A stretch of DNA of 64,000 nt. Source: Colletes latitarsis. Taxonomy: Eukaryota > Arthropoda > Insecta > Hymenoptera > Colletidae. Positions within the stretch are counted from its first letter, which is position 1, and each line of letters opens with the position of its first letter. This document shows, in pieces, positions 1-12,600 of the stretch. A program made the position numbers and the translations under genes. The notes below the pieces were generated by a model. The model was not told the origin of the DNA, did no database searches, and saw only the letters and a list, made by a program, of their open reading frames with translations. The stretch is from positions 32,945,422 through 33,009,421 of the forward strand of contig NC_135141.1 of assembly GCF_051014445.1 (NCBI RefSeq), written 5' to 3'.

Positions 1-3000
1 AGTCATCGATGATCGTTCACCCCTTGTACTCAGTGCGAGGGGCCTGGGAAGTGGAGCTTTCTGAGTGGCCGCTTATTATCGAATATTTCAAAAATAATAA
101 TTTACTTTTACTTTTTACTTTTATTGGCAAAGAAACTCCCCCTATCCATGATAATATTCAAACTGCTGCAACGCTTACTTTCGTATGCAATTCCGAATGA
201 GCGACCAAGTGAATCAACGGCTGCAAGAGCGCAGAATTTGCTTGGGAAAATGTCTGCCTATTTGAATATAGAAGACTGGTTTGAATCTATATGCGTTGAC
301 CCAGTAGCCATTCCGCGAGGGCGCTTCTATTTCCGCGTGCCCCGAAAATAGTCTTGCGAGTATAATCAAAAATGTGGTAAACTTCGATATTATTCAGATT
401 GAAATATCGGGAATAAACCACATTCCACACTAGCATTTATTTCCGGAACGTTTACGATCCAAACGCAATGCTGGAGAAAAGATGTAAACAATATTCTCAG
501 CATTAAAAAATAAATTATTTCAACAAAGTCGCAAACAACATTTTTAAAACAAGTTAGCTGTAATTAAATATTTTTGGAAAAAGCTGGAGGTTAGTTAACC
601 ACATAGATTCCCTCGAGGGACTATTGGAAACTACATTTATTTCGAGAATATGCTAGGTCAAATATCATTACTTTTGCGCTTCCACGTTTCCTCGCTATAA
701 ATGTACTTCAAAGTAAGTTTGACATTGCTTTCTAGCAGCATTGGCCTTTTTGCCTCTCAAAGAAACAGTCAATCGAGCATAGTGGCCAAACGACACGATG
801 GAAACGGTCACTCGCAATCAGTAACCTTCAAAGATTACAATTTTCTGCCTCAATTACCGCTACTATAATAGCACAAATGCATTCCTGGTACGTTTAAGGT
901 TTCACCTTGAACTTTACTTCCGTTGCTTGTGAAATCATAAGACCACCGTGAGGCATAAAATCTCTGCGTCACAGCTACTGTGGCGGTAACCATAAAAACA
1001 CACGGTTATGAAGCTGTTTGCTAGTAGTAAATTTCCGGGACTTCGAGCGAATCGATACAAGTTTTGCTGTTAAATAATCGTATCCGTATCCGTATCCGTA
1101 TCCGTTTACGTTTCAGCTTTGGAAATAAAATTTTTCGGTCCATAACTCTATTACTATTCCCAAATTTCACCCGCGCGCCCTTCGAACAACAGTCATAATG
1201 GATTTACGAGTTCATGGATCACGGAGACACTCACTGTCAGTGAAACGTTCGAAATTTCTGTATCTTTATTTCGTGCACAGTGACAGTCTTCGAAATACTT
1301 ATGAATTCGCGTATTCCCTGAAGCATATCTGTCTGTAGATTCTTTTTAAACTACATTTTATGAGGATTAATCTAATATTATATAATCAGTCTAATTAATC
1401 GAGAAAAGTAAATACGTTTCACAAAAAGTTATTTCTTTAAATAAACAAATTAAAAAATTTCTTTTCACCGTGTAATTCTTATAATTCATATCATAATTGA
1501 GACAAAATAATAAAAATAACATAACATAAGAATTTATTATACCCTTACATTGATTACTATAATTTTTATTTAACTAATATTTTGGACTTTCGTATTTCTA
1601 TTTAAATATTTAAATCGCTGAAGTGTTCAGACATTCGTCGAACAAATAATTCGACAAAAAATTCTAGTCCCATTTTCAAGTAGAATCAAGGCGACGCGAC
1701 CTCCGCGATGGCATTTATGATTAGATAAGCGCCAGGCTCATTTCCATCTTTCGTTTCAACAAACGGATACGTGGGAATGCATTAGAATATATACTCGTTC
1801 GTTTGACGTTCGTAAAATAAATCTGATTGTGCCCGATCCTGTTATTTTACTCATAACTGTTACGTAACATGTAATTAGTGTTTTGTCGAGTGAATTCAGT
1901 ACAATTTACCTGTTGTTTTTTTTAGGAAAGTTGTTTATGATAACAGTTACGTATGACTGGGATCGCATTTATTGAATTTGTCTTGATTTGCATTGATCTG
2001 TGCTTCTTCGAAGTTCGACTTGAAACGTGTGTACCATAAAAAAAACTAACGAATGAAAACGAAGTATTTAACGCTGTGAAACGAAAAGTAACAACGTGTC
2101 TACGTGTCATCGTGCCTAGACAAATCGAAACCTACGTCCACAGTCTAAATTTGTATTCGATGCGGATGTAAGGTATGTTTTCTTAAACATAAGGCTAATG
2201 GGGCGTTGACGTAACTGAAAAATAAGTCGCCACAATGGTCTTTGTTGGTAATGTGCGTGAACGTCCAGCTGACTGGTTGTGAGACTCGTCACTACAGCGC
2301 ATTTGTAAGATACTATCTCTAATTTTCAATTATCGTGAGGCTATAAACGACGTATGAAATGTGGAACATGATGACGATATCATGAGAGCTGATATCGACG
2401 AAGTTTACGTTTACGGAATCGTACTCTTGAATGCAGCGAACTGTACATGCGACTGCAAAGCAGGCGTTTGACACAGAGTAGATCGTGTATACCTGCCACA
2501 AACGTGTACTCGGTCGAACAGCGTGTGTTCGTTTGAACAATGACAAAGGGCATTTCGGAATAAGTACGATGACGGAAATGTATCGGGACGTCTTGACTCG
2601 CGAGGTTGGAAATAATCAGCAAATAAAACTGGCTTGATCGACCAAAAAGTCAAAGGTTCTCGCTAAGTACGAAAACACGTATTCAACCGAGTTCCATTTC
2701 CTCGCTAATGCACGCCTACTTGGAAACTACGTTATCGATTTACTCGAAATCGAAGCCCTCCATGGATGATCGTCGTTTTACATTTTCGATTTACTTTTCG
2801 TTCGTTAGATTTTTAATTGATTCGACACGAACGAATAAACGAACGTATAGAAAGTGTAGTTTGGTTTAAATGCTCTGTTTTCGTTTTACTGACACCTTGA
2901 TATATGCAGCTTCACTAATGGGAATCTGACCTATAAATGCTAAGCGTTCCAATAATCGAAGAGCTACTGTAATAGCAGAATTACGGAGGAGATCAAAGAG

Positions 3001-5826
3001 ATTAGAAACGAAACACGAAAGGTTAAGTAGAGTAAAAACTTGGGCAAATATCGAGGGAGTAATAGCGAAGTTAATGTAGGGTAGAAAACAATGGAAATGA
3101 GGGAAAAAGTAAACGATGAATTGAACAAATATTCAAATAGTATTTTATAAACGCCTTACAAACATGTATAAATATTTCAAGAATAGACACTCATTCAAAA
3201 ACTTTGTAAAAATCGTTATCTTTCTCGCCAAGAAATTGTTTCATTTTTAAAAGAAAATAATAAATCTGTTAAAGAATATATTTGCAAATTTTCTTGCTAA
3301 ATGTTAGGGTAATTCGATCGTGAAAACGCGTGTGGAGAAATTCACTGCAATGCGGAGATTCCATTACTGTTTTCGTCGTGACTATGTGCCTGTAGAATTA
3401 GTCTGAACGTCAGTTCTTATAATTTATTTATAATTGGCATGACTCTTGCTTTCCAGTCAAGTATAAGTCTAAGTACATTTAGAGATATATTCATAATATA
3501 AATATTTTCTAAGATCGGTATTTCGATTAATGTTTATCTCGCGATGGAAAGAAACCAAAAATAATTTTACGAATTACTCGGTTGGTTAAATCGGTTTTCT
3601 GGCCAGTTATTGTAATTTCGTGGTCGTTAAAACGCGGGATTAATTACGGTTTGCTTGTCGTTCGTTACGGAAGCTGTATATTGAAAGCCATTTGTTTCTT
3701 CAAACGCTCAACGACGCGACATGAAATACGGCGCAAAATTGTCAGGCCCCCAACGTGCTGCAATTTAATCTTCGTATTATTTTCCATGAAATTCCAAGCG
3801 TCGAAAAATACACAACCGTTACTTGTGTTTTTCTAAGCAGTCGTAACCGAATAAATATTGAACTCAAAATAAAATTCATAATATAAATTTTGAAAAAATC
3901 CTGTAAAATTTTAGTTTGGTCAAAGACTTACCTACCTATCGAAAGATAATTGTCATCATTTACGTTTGCAAATAAGTCGACTTACCACGCCTAATACTTA
4001 ACAAAAACAGGGATATTTGAATCTATGATCCACCACACGGCAAAAAGAGATTAAAGTCGAGGGGGGGACAATGCTTCCATTGTAAATAGAGGGTTGAAAC
4101 GACATTGTTTCCTGGGATCGTGGAACCAGGGTTTCTGGAGGCTGTGCATAAAAGCGAGCCAATGTAAACCGCAATCTTCATTTGTTGCTCGAAGGCTTTC
4201 GGCCAGCTGGCTATCAGCGCCGCTTTGTTCGATGTTTTCGTTGGCATAGAACGGGCACACGAGTTTGTGCGGCACGCAAACCGGAAAGGTCAGCAGTCAG
4301 CAGCCATCTACAGCCCTCGACATTAGCGATTCATATCGTGTTCACGCGCAAATTGCCATTGATACGCGCTACGAGGATCGACCGACTGTTATCGGTCAGA
4401 GCAACAGCATGTTTCTTTCGGAAGTGAACGGTGTTCTGCACGACATCACAGTCCGTATTTCAACTTCCTTTACTCCGTGTTTCCCAAACCGTGACCCAGG
4501 AACTTCCGGGTGAAAGAAATTATCTTCAAGCTAGGTGATTTTGTCCATTTTTATGAGACCAAAACTATTCAAATTTATCTCCTTTAACATTTCAATTTGT
4601 AAATTAATTTTATTAGTTCCAAATAGGGGTATTTTGATACGTTCTTCGGTTAACGAATAGTATAAAAATAGACCAAATGAGATTTCAAAGTTATTTTTCT
4701 ATCGATAGTTGGTTAATTTAGTTTTCATGGGCAATGTCGAGGCAGGAAACACGGGACAATTCGAGGTAATTTTTCTCGCGTAAGTTCCACTTCCCTTTTA
4801 TAGCATTTTTAAACAACTTGTTGGTGCTACGAGAGCGGCAAGATTCGGAGAAGAGCAGCATCACCGAAACTTGTAACCACGGGCGCCTCGTAATTGGATG
4901 AAGAATCAGTCTCGCGCGGGTTAAGTACTCCAAAACACTGGCTTTCACAGAAAACTTTCACAGAGAAGCGTATTTTCCGCTGGAACAACAATATTTTTCG
5001 TTTAAGATGTTTCCCTTTCTGCTTAGCGCCTGGTAAATTAGAGAAACGTCGAAAGCAAACAATCGTATTTTTAAAGCTTCTCTTAAAAAGATATTGTTAT
5101 GTATAGACGATTGGTCAAAGAGGTTGAGGAATAATAAATGGCTATTTACGACTGCGTCGAACGTCGTTGACTATTTCTATTTATCGATTATTTTATTTTG
5201 CTCGTTCATAATATATCGGTTTTACATGTATCTATTTCCACGATGGATCGGCTGGCAATGTGTTTTCCTTTTTTGGCGCGTTGCGTACAGATTACGAATA
5301 TAGAAACAGCTGCGACTGATAAAGTGGTTTCTATCACTCACACGCGTTTTGACACGATTAAATGTACGTGAGATTCGCAGCGTCGGCTACCCGTGGTGTA
5401 TTCATTTTGCAACACCTCGTGGAAGTTATCTCATTAAAATTACACAGCGTGCTACGGATTAATTACAGCGCCCGCGGTGGAATACGGTATCTGCGTTTCA
5501 CACGAGTGTTGCGAATTCCATTGCATTTCTATAAACGCGCGAACGGAAAGAATGATAACGCTAAAGGACTCGTAAACTATGTGTAACTTTCGCCTGAACA
5601 TGTGTAGTATTGATTGAATTATTAATATGTAAACTTCACAGAAATTTCCCTACGTTTATCTGAATATATAGTTGTGAGCAAAGTTAAATAGACTGGTTGG
5701 CACAGGTTTAATAAAAACATTACTACTCCTGGAAATTGAAATTTTATTTAGTATATATAATTTTCCAGTATTTATAGTGAAACGAATAAAAAGGTAATTA
5801 ATTTTGGAAATGAATTTTTGTTACAG
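1..5826. other. AT-rich upstream DNA, no gene recognised
   Basis: No open stretch here has both convincing length and plausible splice sites. A 75-codon stretch at 124-351 and a GC-richer patch at 4020-4510 were read in all frames and not recognised. The only clear structure is a hexamer microsatellite at 1079-1110. This may be the 5' flank or first intron of the FN3 gene that follows. Confidence 0.6.
1079..1110. repeat. GTATCC hexamer microsatellite
   Basis: About four perfect tandem copies of CGTATC, followed by a diverged CGTTTACG copy. It is short and simple and carries no coding signal. Confidence 0.9.
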
Positions 5827-5918
5827 ATTAGAATGAATCTGTTCTTACGTTGCCTGGACAGCGATATGCAGGTACGATGTGCCGCTTGAAGAACCGTCAG
5901 AATCATCCTGCTTTAATG
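5827..5918 (+). other. candidate untranslated exon
   Basis: A 92 bp segment sits between a good acceptor (TTTTTGTTACAG) and a strong donor (ATG followed by GTAAGT). Two frames have internal stops. The third is open only after an initial TAG, so it is best read as a 5' untranslated exon. The next good acceptor downstream on this strand, at 9407, opens the signal-peptide exon of the FN3 gene, so this may be that gene's leader exon. Splice sites alone support it, and a chance pairing of sites is possible. Confidence 0.35.
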
Positions 5919-8900
5919 GTAAGTCACATTAGTTTACATATTTAAATAATATTAATATAAAGAAGTATTCGATAAAATCAATTTTTTATTATATTTTCTT
6001 ACCTGAGATTTGTAAAACTGGAGTTATAGAAGTTTATTTTTACCTTGCCTCTGTTTAAAAAAACATTAATATCGACAAAGTAAATATCCATAAATTGAGT
6101 GTAAATTAATTTAATTCTTCTCGTAATAATGAAAGTAGTATATGGTCTTCTTCAGGTGTATTGCAACCTTGAAAATTATAAAACAAATGCAATCGAAATA
6201 AATTACATTAAAAAATAACAAAATGATAGAAAATTCCTTTGTATATATAACCTGATAATATGATATAACGCCATCGAAGTATTGAATGTCACTAAAAATA
6301 ATATTAATAGATAATTGAGAAGCTGGTGATTGGAATTTCTTTATTTCCATTTTTACATGCCAGACAACCTTTACGTATACAATATGGGTCATCGACGTAA
6401 CGATTTATCGTACGATAAGTCGTACGTCGATTTGCAACGATATGTACTGACATTCAGCACACCCACGTCGTATATTTTATTGGCTAGAACGAAAAATTTT
6501 ACATATTATTTTATAATAAATAGGACTGGATGCTTTAAAAAAAAAATATTTTGAAATTTGGTAACGAATTAAAATTCACTTGCACAAATATCAAAGTATT
6601 TTTATCAGTGTCGATAGATAGATATAATTAATGGTACCTTTATCAAAAAGTTTGCAAATGTTTCTTACAAAAGATTTTGACACGAATATGCACTTTATCG
6701 AGATTTTTCGAACATTTTGCCAACCTTTAAAATTATCAATTTCTGTCTAAGCCATAATTCATTCTAATATTGAGTGGTATCCACTACAGCCAATGACAAG
6801 CTTAATGGATTCTGCAGAGAAGCTGGTAGTTTCCATCGAGGAACCTATCCTCAAAGACGATGTCCAAAAGTACATTAAACTCCGGTCCACTGTCGATTCA
6901 TAGAGAAATTGGTTCGTTCTTATCCATAATATGATTAATTAAAGACGAGTCAAGTATATTCGAATATCCTCGTCAAAGGAAATCCAAGACTTGTCACGCG
7001 ATAGATTGCATTGGAAATGTTAACGTGTTTCCCATCAAAGTGTGAAAGAATTCATCGAGTAATTTTACCAGAGAATTCCTTTTTTTACATGGACTATTTT
7101 CAATTTCTTTTTACAGGATTAATATCCACCACGTAAAGAGAAGATATACAAGCATTAAACAGTTCTCAATTTCTGGTACTGAAATAATCAACGATTTTAT
7201 CGATCACGTAATATTCTTTTTGCCTGGCTTTCTTGTAAGAGAATTTTGGGAATCAATTTTGTGGAAATAGTCGAGGTTTATCTTTTGGAAAATATATGAA
7301 ATCGATTCCCGTCTCGAGGGTTAGCCCTTAGCGTGAAATTGGAAAGTGAATTGCCAGGGCCATCGATTTAGAAGTCTATTTCATAAAAGAGGATAGGGAA
7401 TTCGAGATGGTGTCGACTGACACGAGATAGTTTTCCAACACAAAGACTGTTTAGATCAAACTCTGCTATGAGAAGGCTTTATCTAATAGCTGTGTAGCTA
7501 AAATACTTGATCAATTTTCGCGATGCAGAAAATTTTCATCAACTCCTCGTATCACAAGCTAACAGAATCCAAAGAAATATGCTGTATCTTAAAAACACCT
7601 TTATATTTCATTTTTCTCTAGTTTTTCTTTAGAAATAAATAAAAAAATAGATTAGATTTTATCCGGAAAGGAATTTTTCCCGTATCTGGTGAGGAGTACC
7701 CAAGCTATTGAGCCTATAATCTCCTTGATCCGAACATGTTCCACCCACTGGCTCACCCAGGGGTGTTGGAGTCGAAATAACTAGCCCTCTCGTCGTTATC
7801 AGAGCCATAAAGAAACGGGTCCAGACTCTAGTTGGCGTAAAAAAGTTTTCTCGTAGATCATTCTTACTGCTCTAGCGTGATACAATTTCCCCAGAGACCC
7901 TTAGGAGATTTCTACAATCACTCATTTCATGTTTTCAATTATCAGTACGTATTTTGACATGAAATATTTCTCGTTCGAGTATTTATCATCAACTATGAAA
8001 ATGCTGCAAACAATTATATAGATTGTTACTTTTTTAATTCTCGTGGAAATTGAAGAATCTTTCAACAGTGAATTATGTTTTGTTATAGAATCGTTGTATA
8101 ATCGTGTATTCTGTGCAGGAACATTAGATTATCTCAAATGGTACTCGATATCGAAAATCACTTGGGGCTAATATATAGTCTCAGAAATGCGTTTGGCCTA
8201 CTTTCGGGATGCCACTTAGGGAAGCCTAGTTTGGAGATAAACAGAAATCGAGATTTTTCACATTTTCTCAAAGATTCCAATGTGTTTGGTGGTAATTTTT
8301 TCTAGTTTAACTAATTACATTGAACCGTTTACAAACATTTTGTAAATAATATCTAACAACGTTCTGTGAGTCATTTCAGTTCGTTCTTTTGACAGGAGCT
8401 TTACGTGTCAGAGCCCTGTAGTATTTTGTGTATGAACTGGTAATGACAAGTCATCCTATTGTGTATTTGGCAGACGTCTATTGGGAAAATGTTCTGCACA
8501 CGGACGTTTTGTTTCGGCTGCGTCATATTTGGCAAGCCCATACATCGGACGAATGTCTACCATTTCTCGTTTAAAATAACTTGTCATTATCGCTTCGAAC
8601 ATGAAATACTAGAAACATCGATAAAAATAAAACTATTGATCATTTTCATTCGAAAAATATTATTATAGCGTATAAACAAATAAAATTAAATTGATCGAAC
8701 GCTTTGTCTGCTGAATTTTGCGAGGCACATTTCCGTGTTAACTTTGATGGAAACAAAATCGCTGGTCATTTTCGCGTGAAAATACTGTTTTACCAGGAAG
8801 ATGGAAGAACATACAGGTAGAAAAAGTCCATAAAATCGGTTAATCGGTTTCACAAGTGAACTTTATGAAGCACCGTAATGTTAAGTGTAGTAAAAATAAA

Positions 8901-9407
8901 ACTGCTGATCATTCTGGCAGAAAAAAGTACTGTTTTATAGAAAGATAGATAAACATACGAACGTAAAGGCAGCATTAAATTTATACGAGAATTTTATTAT
9001 TGAAATACACAATATCTTCGCTTAGAGATTTACGAGTTTTCTTGTTCGTTTCCAGTTTTTTATAGAAATCGTACCGATCATATATTCCAGTAAATATGTA
9101 TATCATATTTTACTCTTTCTCTTGATTTTTGCCTTGAAAAAGTACATCGATGGTTGGTCTTGCCCCACTTTGTTTTAATATTGATAGTTTCAAATACATC
9201 TTTTGTAAATGTATTTTAGAGATAATTTTCATATAACAATCGATAGCAGTAGCTTCTGAAAAATTAGTATATTAACTTCAACGATTTTTCAGACGAAAAA
9301 ATAAAGTCATTAGTGCCAAGTTTCAGTAAAATTTAATATCAGATATCAAAAACGGTGCGTGGCGCTCATATTATTATTAATACGGACGCGTTCGTTTTTC
9401 ATTGCAG
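5919..9407. other. AT-rich intron or upstream region
   Basis: No recognised gene. It contains one short open stretch (6793-6903) with an unusually protein-like reading, listed separately. The remainder shows no splice-bounded coding signal that I can defend. Confidence 0.5.
6793..6903 (+). other. short open stretch, possible exon or gene relic
   Basis: ATG to TAG gives 36 residues, and the same frame is open upstream to about 6755. The composition is mixed and protein-like, unlike the low-complexity AT-driven frames around it (for example the stretch SIEEPILKDDVQKYIKL). No canonical acceptor is obvious just upstream. I do not recognise the family. It may be a terminal exon, a relic of an inserted gene, or chance. 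Confidence 0.2.
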
Positions 9408-9633
9408 TGGTTATTGCGTAATAAAAGGAGGAGAATGCAGAACGGCAGAGGAGGCTAGATGAGCAGACTGGTGTGTGTGTAGAATACTAAAAAATACGGA
9501 AACGCAAATCACCGAGGGGGAAGTGAAAACAAGCACATGTGTGAAAGAATACGCGGTCCAACCTTGGCCCGCCATTTTAGCGGCATGGTCCTTTGGGCCA
9601 CTGTATTATTCCTTCAAGGAGCTGGTTTTGTCG
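9408..9633 (+). CDS. FN3 gene exon 1: leader plus signal peptide
   Basis: The acceptor TTTTTCATTGCAG ends at 9407 and the donor is GTAAGA at 9634. The coding start is ATG 9537. The 32 encoded residues have a short basic N-terminus (Arg4, Arg6, Arg11) and a hydrophobic core (VLWATVLFLQGAGFV), which is a typical signal peptide. The exon ends in phase 1. An earlier ATG in another frame gives a longer open stretch with no signal peptide and no continuation into the FN3 domain, so it was not chosen. The leader contains two minimal upstream reading frames. Confidence 0.8.
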
Positions 9634-12600
9634 GTAAGATATACTTTTACAAACTTGTTCGTATCGAGAAAATAATATTAACATTCGAATATTAACATAA
9701 AATTCGGTTTCACAATTCAATTCAAATTACACAATTTTTCTAGATATTTAGCAATTTAATTTTGTCTCCACTCCTTTTCTAAAAAAAATAGATCGTTTTT
9801 ATAGTTCAGTGACTATAATGAGACTCTCGATATGATAAATAAAATTAAATTCTTATGAAATTGTGTGAATTACGTATATAATTATTGTAAGTCAATTATG
9901 AATTCTTGCATTATACACGTAAAAATAAAATTGAAAATGCAAACAGATCGTAAATCTCTTTGTGTAATCGTGGTTTCCATTTGCAATTCGTAGGGAGCTC
10001 GCAAACAATAATTAACTGCTAATTTTACCTCGCGTGACATCTAATTTCGTTCCACGCGATTTCCCGATACGGCATCACGAATTGAATTACCCGCCGCGTG
10101 TACGTGTTTTGCAACCTATATTCACGTAATAATAATAGAACAAATTTAACCAGGGTGCATTGAAAATTCCACAAGACAGAATATCTTATACGTTATAATC
10201 GTTCCTAGTTCTCGTTCGGGATTAATTTCTCTCAAACACGAAACCATTCAACATTATTTATCATCCGAAGCGTTTATTTACGGTTCGTTGTTGACATCGG
10301 CGCGAGGTCAATGAACATCTCGATTCACGCGTGAAAGAGAGGTCCCGTCTGACGTGTCAGACGAAGATACAGATAGTCGAATTAAAAAAATTACCCCTTT
10401 TTATTTCTTGTAAATGTTAAAAATAACGAAAACTATGTTCAGAGTTGCATTTTATCACAAAGCTGTCCAAAAATATGTGTCAATATTATTCTTTTTTCTT
10501 TTGTTTAATTTTTAATTGTCACTTTACGCAACAGCTCGCGTTTGGTTTATTTTCAGGATCAGTGACGGGTATTCCTGGCGTTCCAGAAAATATCACAGTG
10601 ATGTTTCTGAATCCGACGTCTGTACGCGTATCTTGGAGCACCAGTCAAGTCGAACAAGTCGAGAAATACGACGTCACGTACAAACCAACCGATGCCAGGT
10701 GCGTTTCCTCGATTTCAATATCTTTTAATATATTTTCCAATCGTTTACTTCGCAAACAAACATAAAAGATACAGACGTGGCTAGATTAATACGATCGTTG
10801 GTGAAATTTTAAGTTCGTGGATCCATACGTAGACCTAAGGCATTTCAGACAAATTCTTGGAATATTTAATATGTTGCATCAAAGAATGATTTCAATAAGA
10901 TTTAAAGGTCGTAAGAAAATTGCGAAATACTTAGATATACTTATTATATTTATTATATATGAAAAGTGTTCGTTTCAATCACACATTTCCATCACAAAAA
11001 TATCATGAAGTTTCCTATCAAGAATTTATCGTATCACGTATCATTTTTTTTTTTTTTTATAACAACATGGATGTACTCTTCAACGATTTTGTTTCGTTTA
11101 TAACAAAAACAAAATACGTAATTACACGAGACACAGTAACACTGATAATAATTAAAGTAGAAACGATTATTTCGATTTATTTGTTAACTAGTATCAGTCT
11201 ATCGGTGTCAACTTTTAAATAAAGCTCGATATTAACTGATACTTTCACTTCCATTGCGGCACAGGAAACACAACGACAGGTACATAGCACTTTTTAAAGT
11301 ATTTTTTTTTTATCAAAATTGTACACCTTTACAGACACCACCATGTTGTTTCGGGATAGTGGTAAATGTTGTAGTTACAAAATAATGAATATCCTGCACA
11401 CCATAGTGTAGCAAAGAGTGATCGATAAGTATTACACTTAGTAAAACGAATAATAATTTACAGATGTAGAGTGATAAATGTTGAGTCCTCGATCCCTCGA
11501 ATAGGCACAGGGTTTCCAATAATTTGCACATTTCAATTTCATTCGTTGCACTAGTAATTTGCACATTTCATTTCATGCACTTTTTTTATTTCATTTTATT
11601 CATTTACCATATCTTCTCGTTTATCAGTAAAATAGAAATAAAAAATAAATCGATAATTTAGTAAAAATAGTTCTTTTCTAAATGTTTAATGGAGACACGA
11701 AGATTAACTTTACTTTCCACGGAACGTTACGTCTTTTTACTCGTTTATCGAAAGATCACGAAACGCCACTAACGACGAGAATTAAAATGAAATGTAACGC
11801 GAGTTAATTATTCTGAAAGATCGAAATCTGTGACTTCGCGGGGGAATCGAGCACACGATGGAATATTTTTCTCGATCGCCACTGGAGATAGAACAGCATC
11901 TAAAGCCGATAAAACGAGAATATATAACGTACAATATATATTCAGAGATTGATACGCGTCTCATAAAATCAAGTTTCCTTTCCAAATATATGTATAAGAA
12001 AATATAACAAATACTGTTTCCTGCGAGAAATTCATGTAAATGCATAGAAATAACAGCGATGAAACATATAAATTCTTTCGTCGTTGTTTGCAAACTATAA
12101 AACTAATTTACATTTAATGTAGAAGTTTTCTAATAATGCCTACCCCAATTTCGTCCCGAGACTTCTTAATTTCTCCTTTAGGGTCCTAAATATTCCTGAA
12201 ACGGTGGCCATTTGCATACATCTTCCCAGCCATTATACCCCATAAATTCTCTGTGGGGTTTACGTCAGGCTGGCCATTCCAGTGAATGAATATTTTTAAG
12301 CTGGAACCAGTCTCGAAAATACCTCAACGCATAGATAGTTAGAATATATTGATTTCATTAATTTCTATCCAAACAAAGCAGAGTTGTAATTTTCTAAATG
12401 ACGAAAAAAATTCCCCATATCACAAAGGGGCAAATAACGAGTAGATAAGTGTAATTAATTGACACACATTATCTTTTAAAAATTTACATAATCTCAAAGT
12501 TTAAAATGAGGAAATAAGAGGCAATTAATTACACGAATCAACCCACAGTAGTTAGAAATTCATGCATGTAAAACAATTCTACGATGAAACCCTTTATCGA

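Noticed and set aside
4020..4510. GC-rich patch with four overlapping frames
   Set aside because: No frame has splice support or recognisable sequence, and openness on both strands suggests composition.
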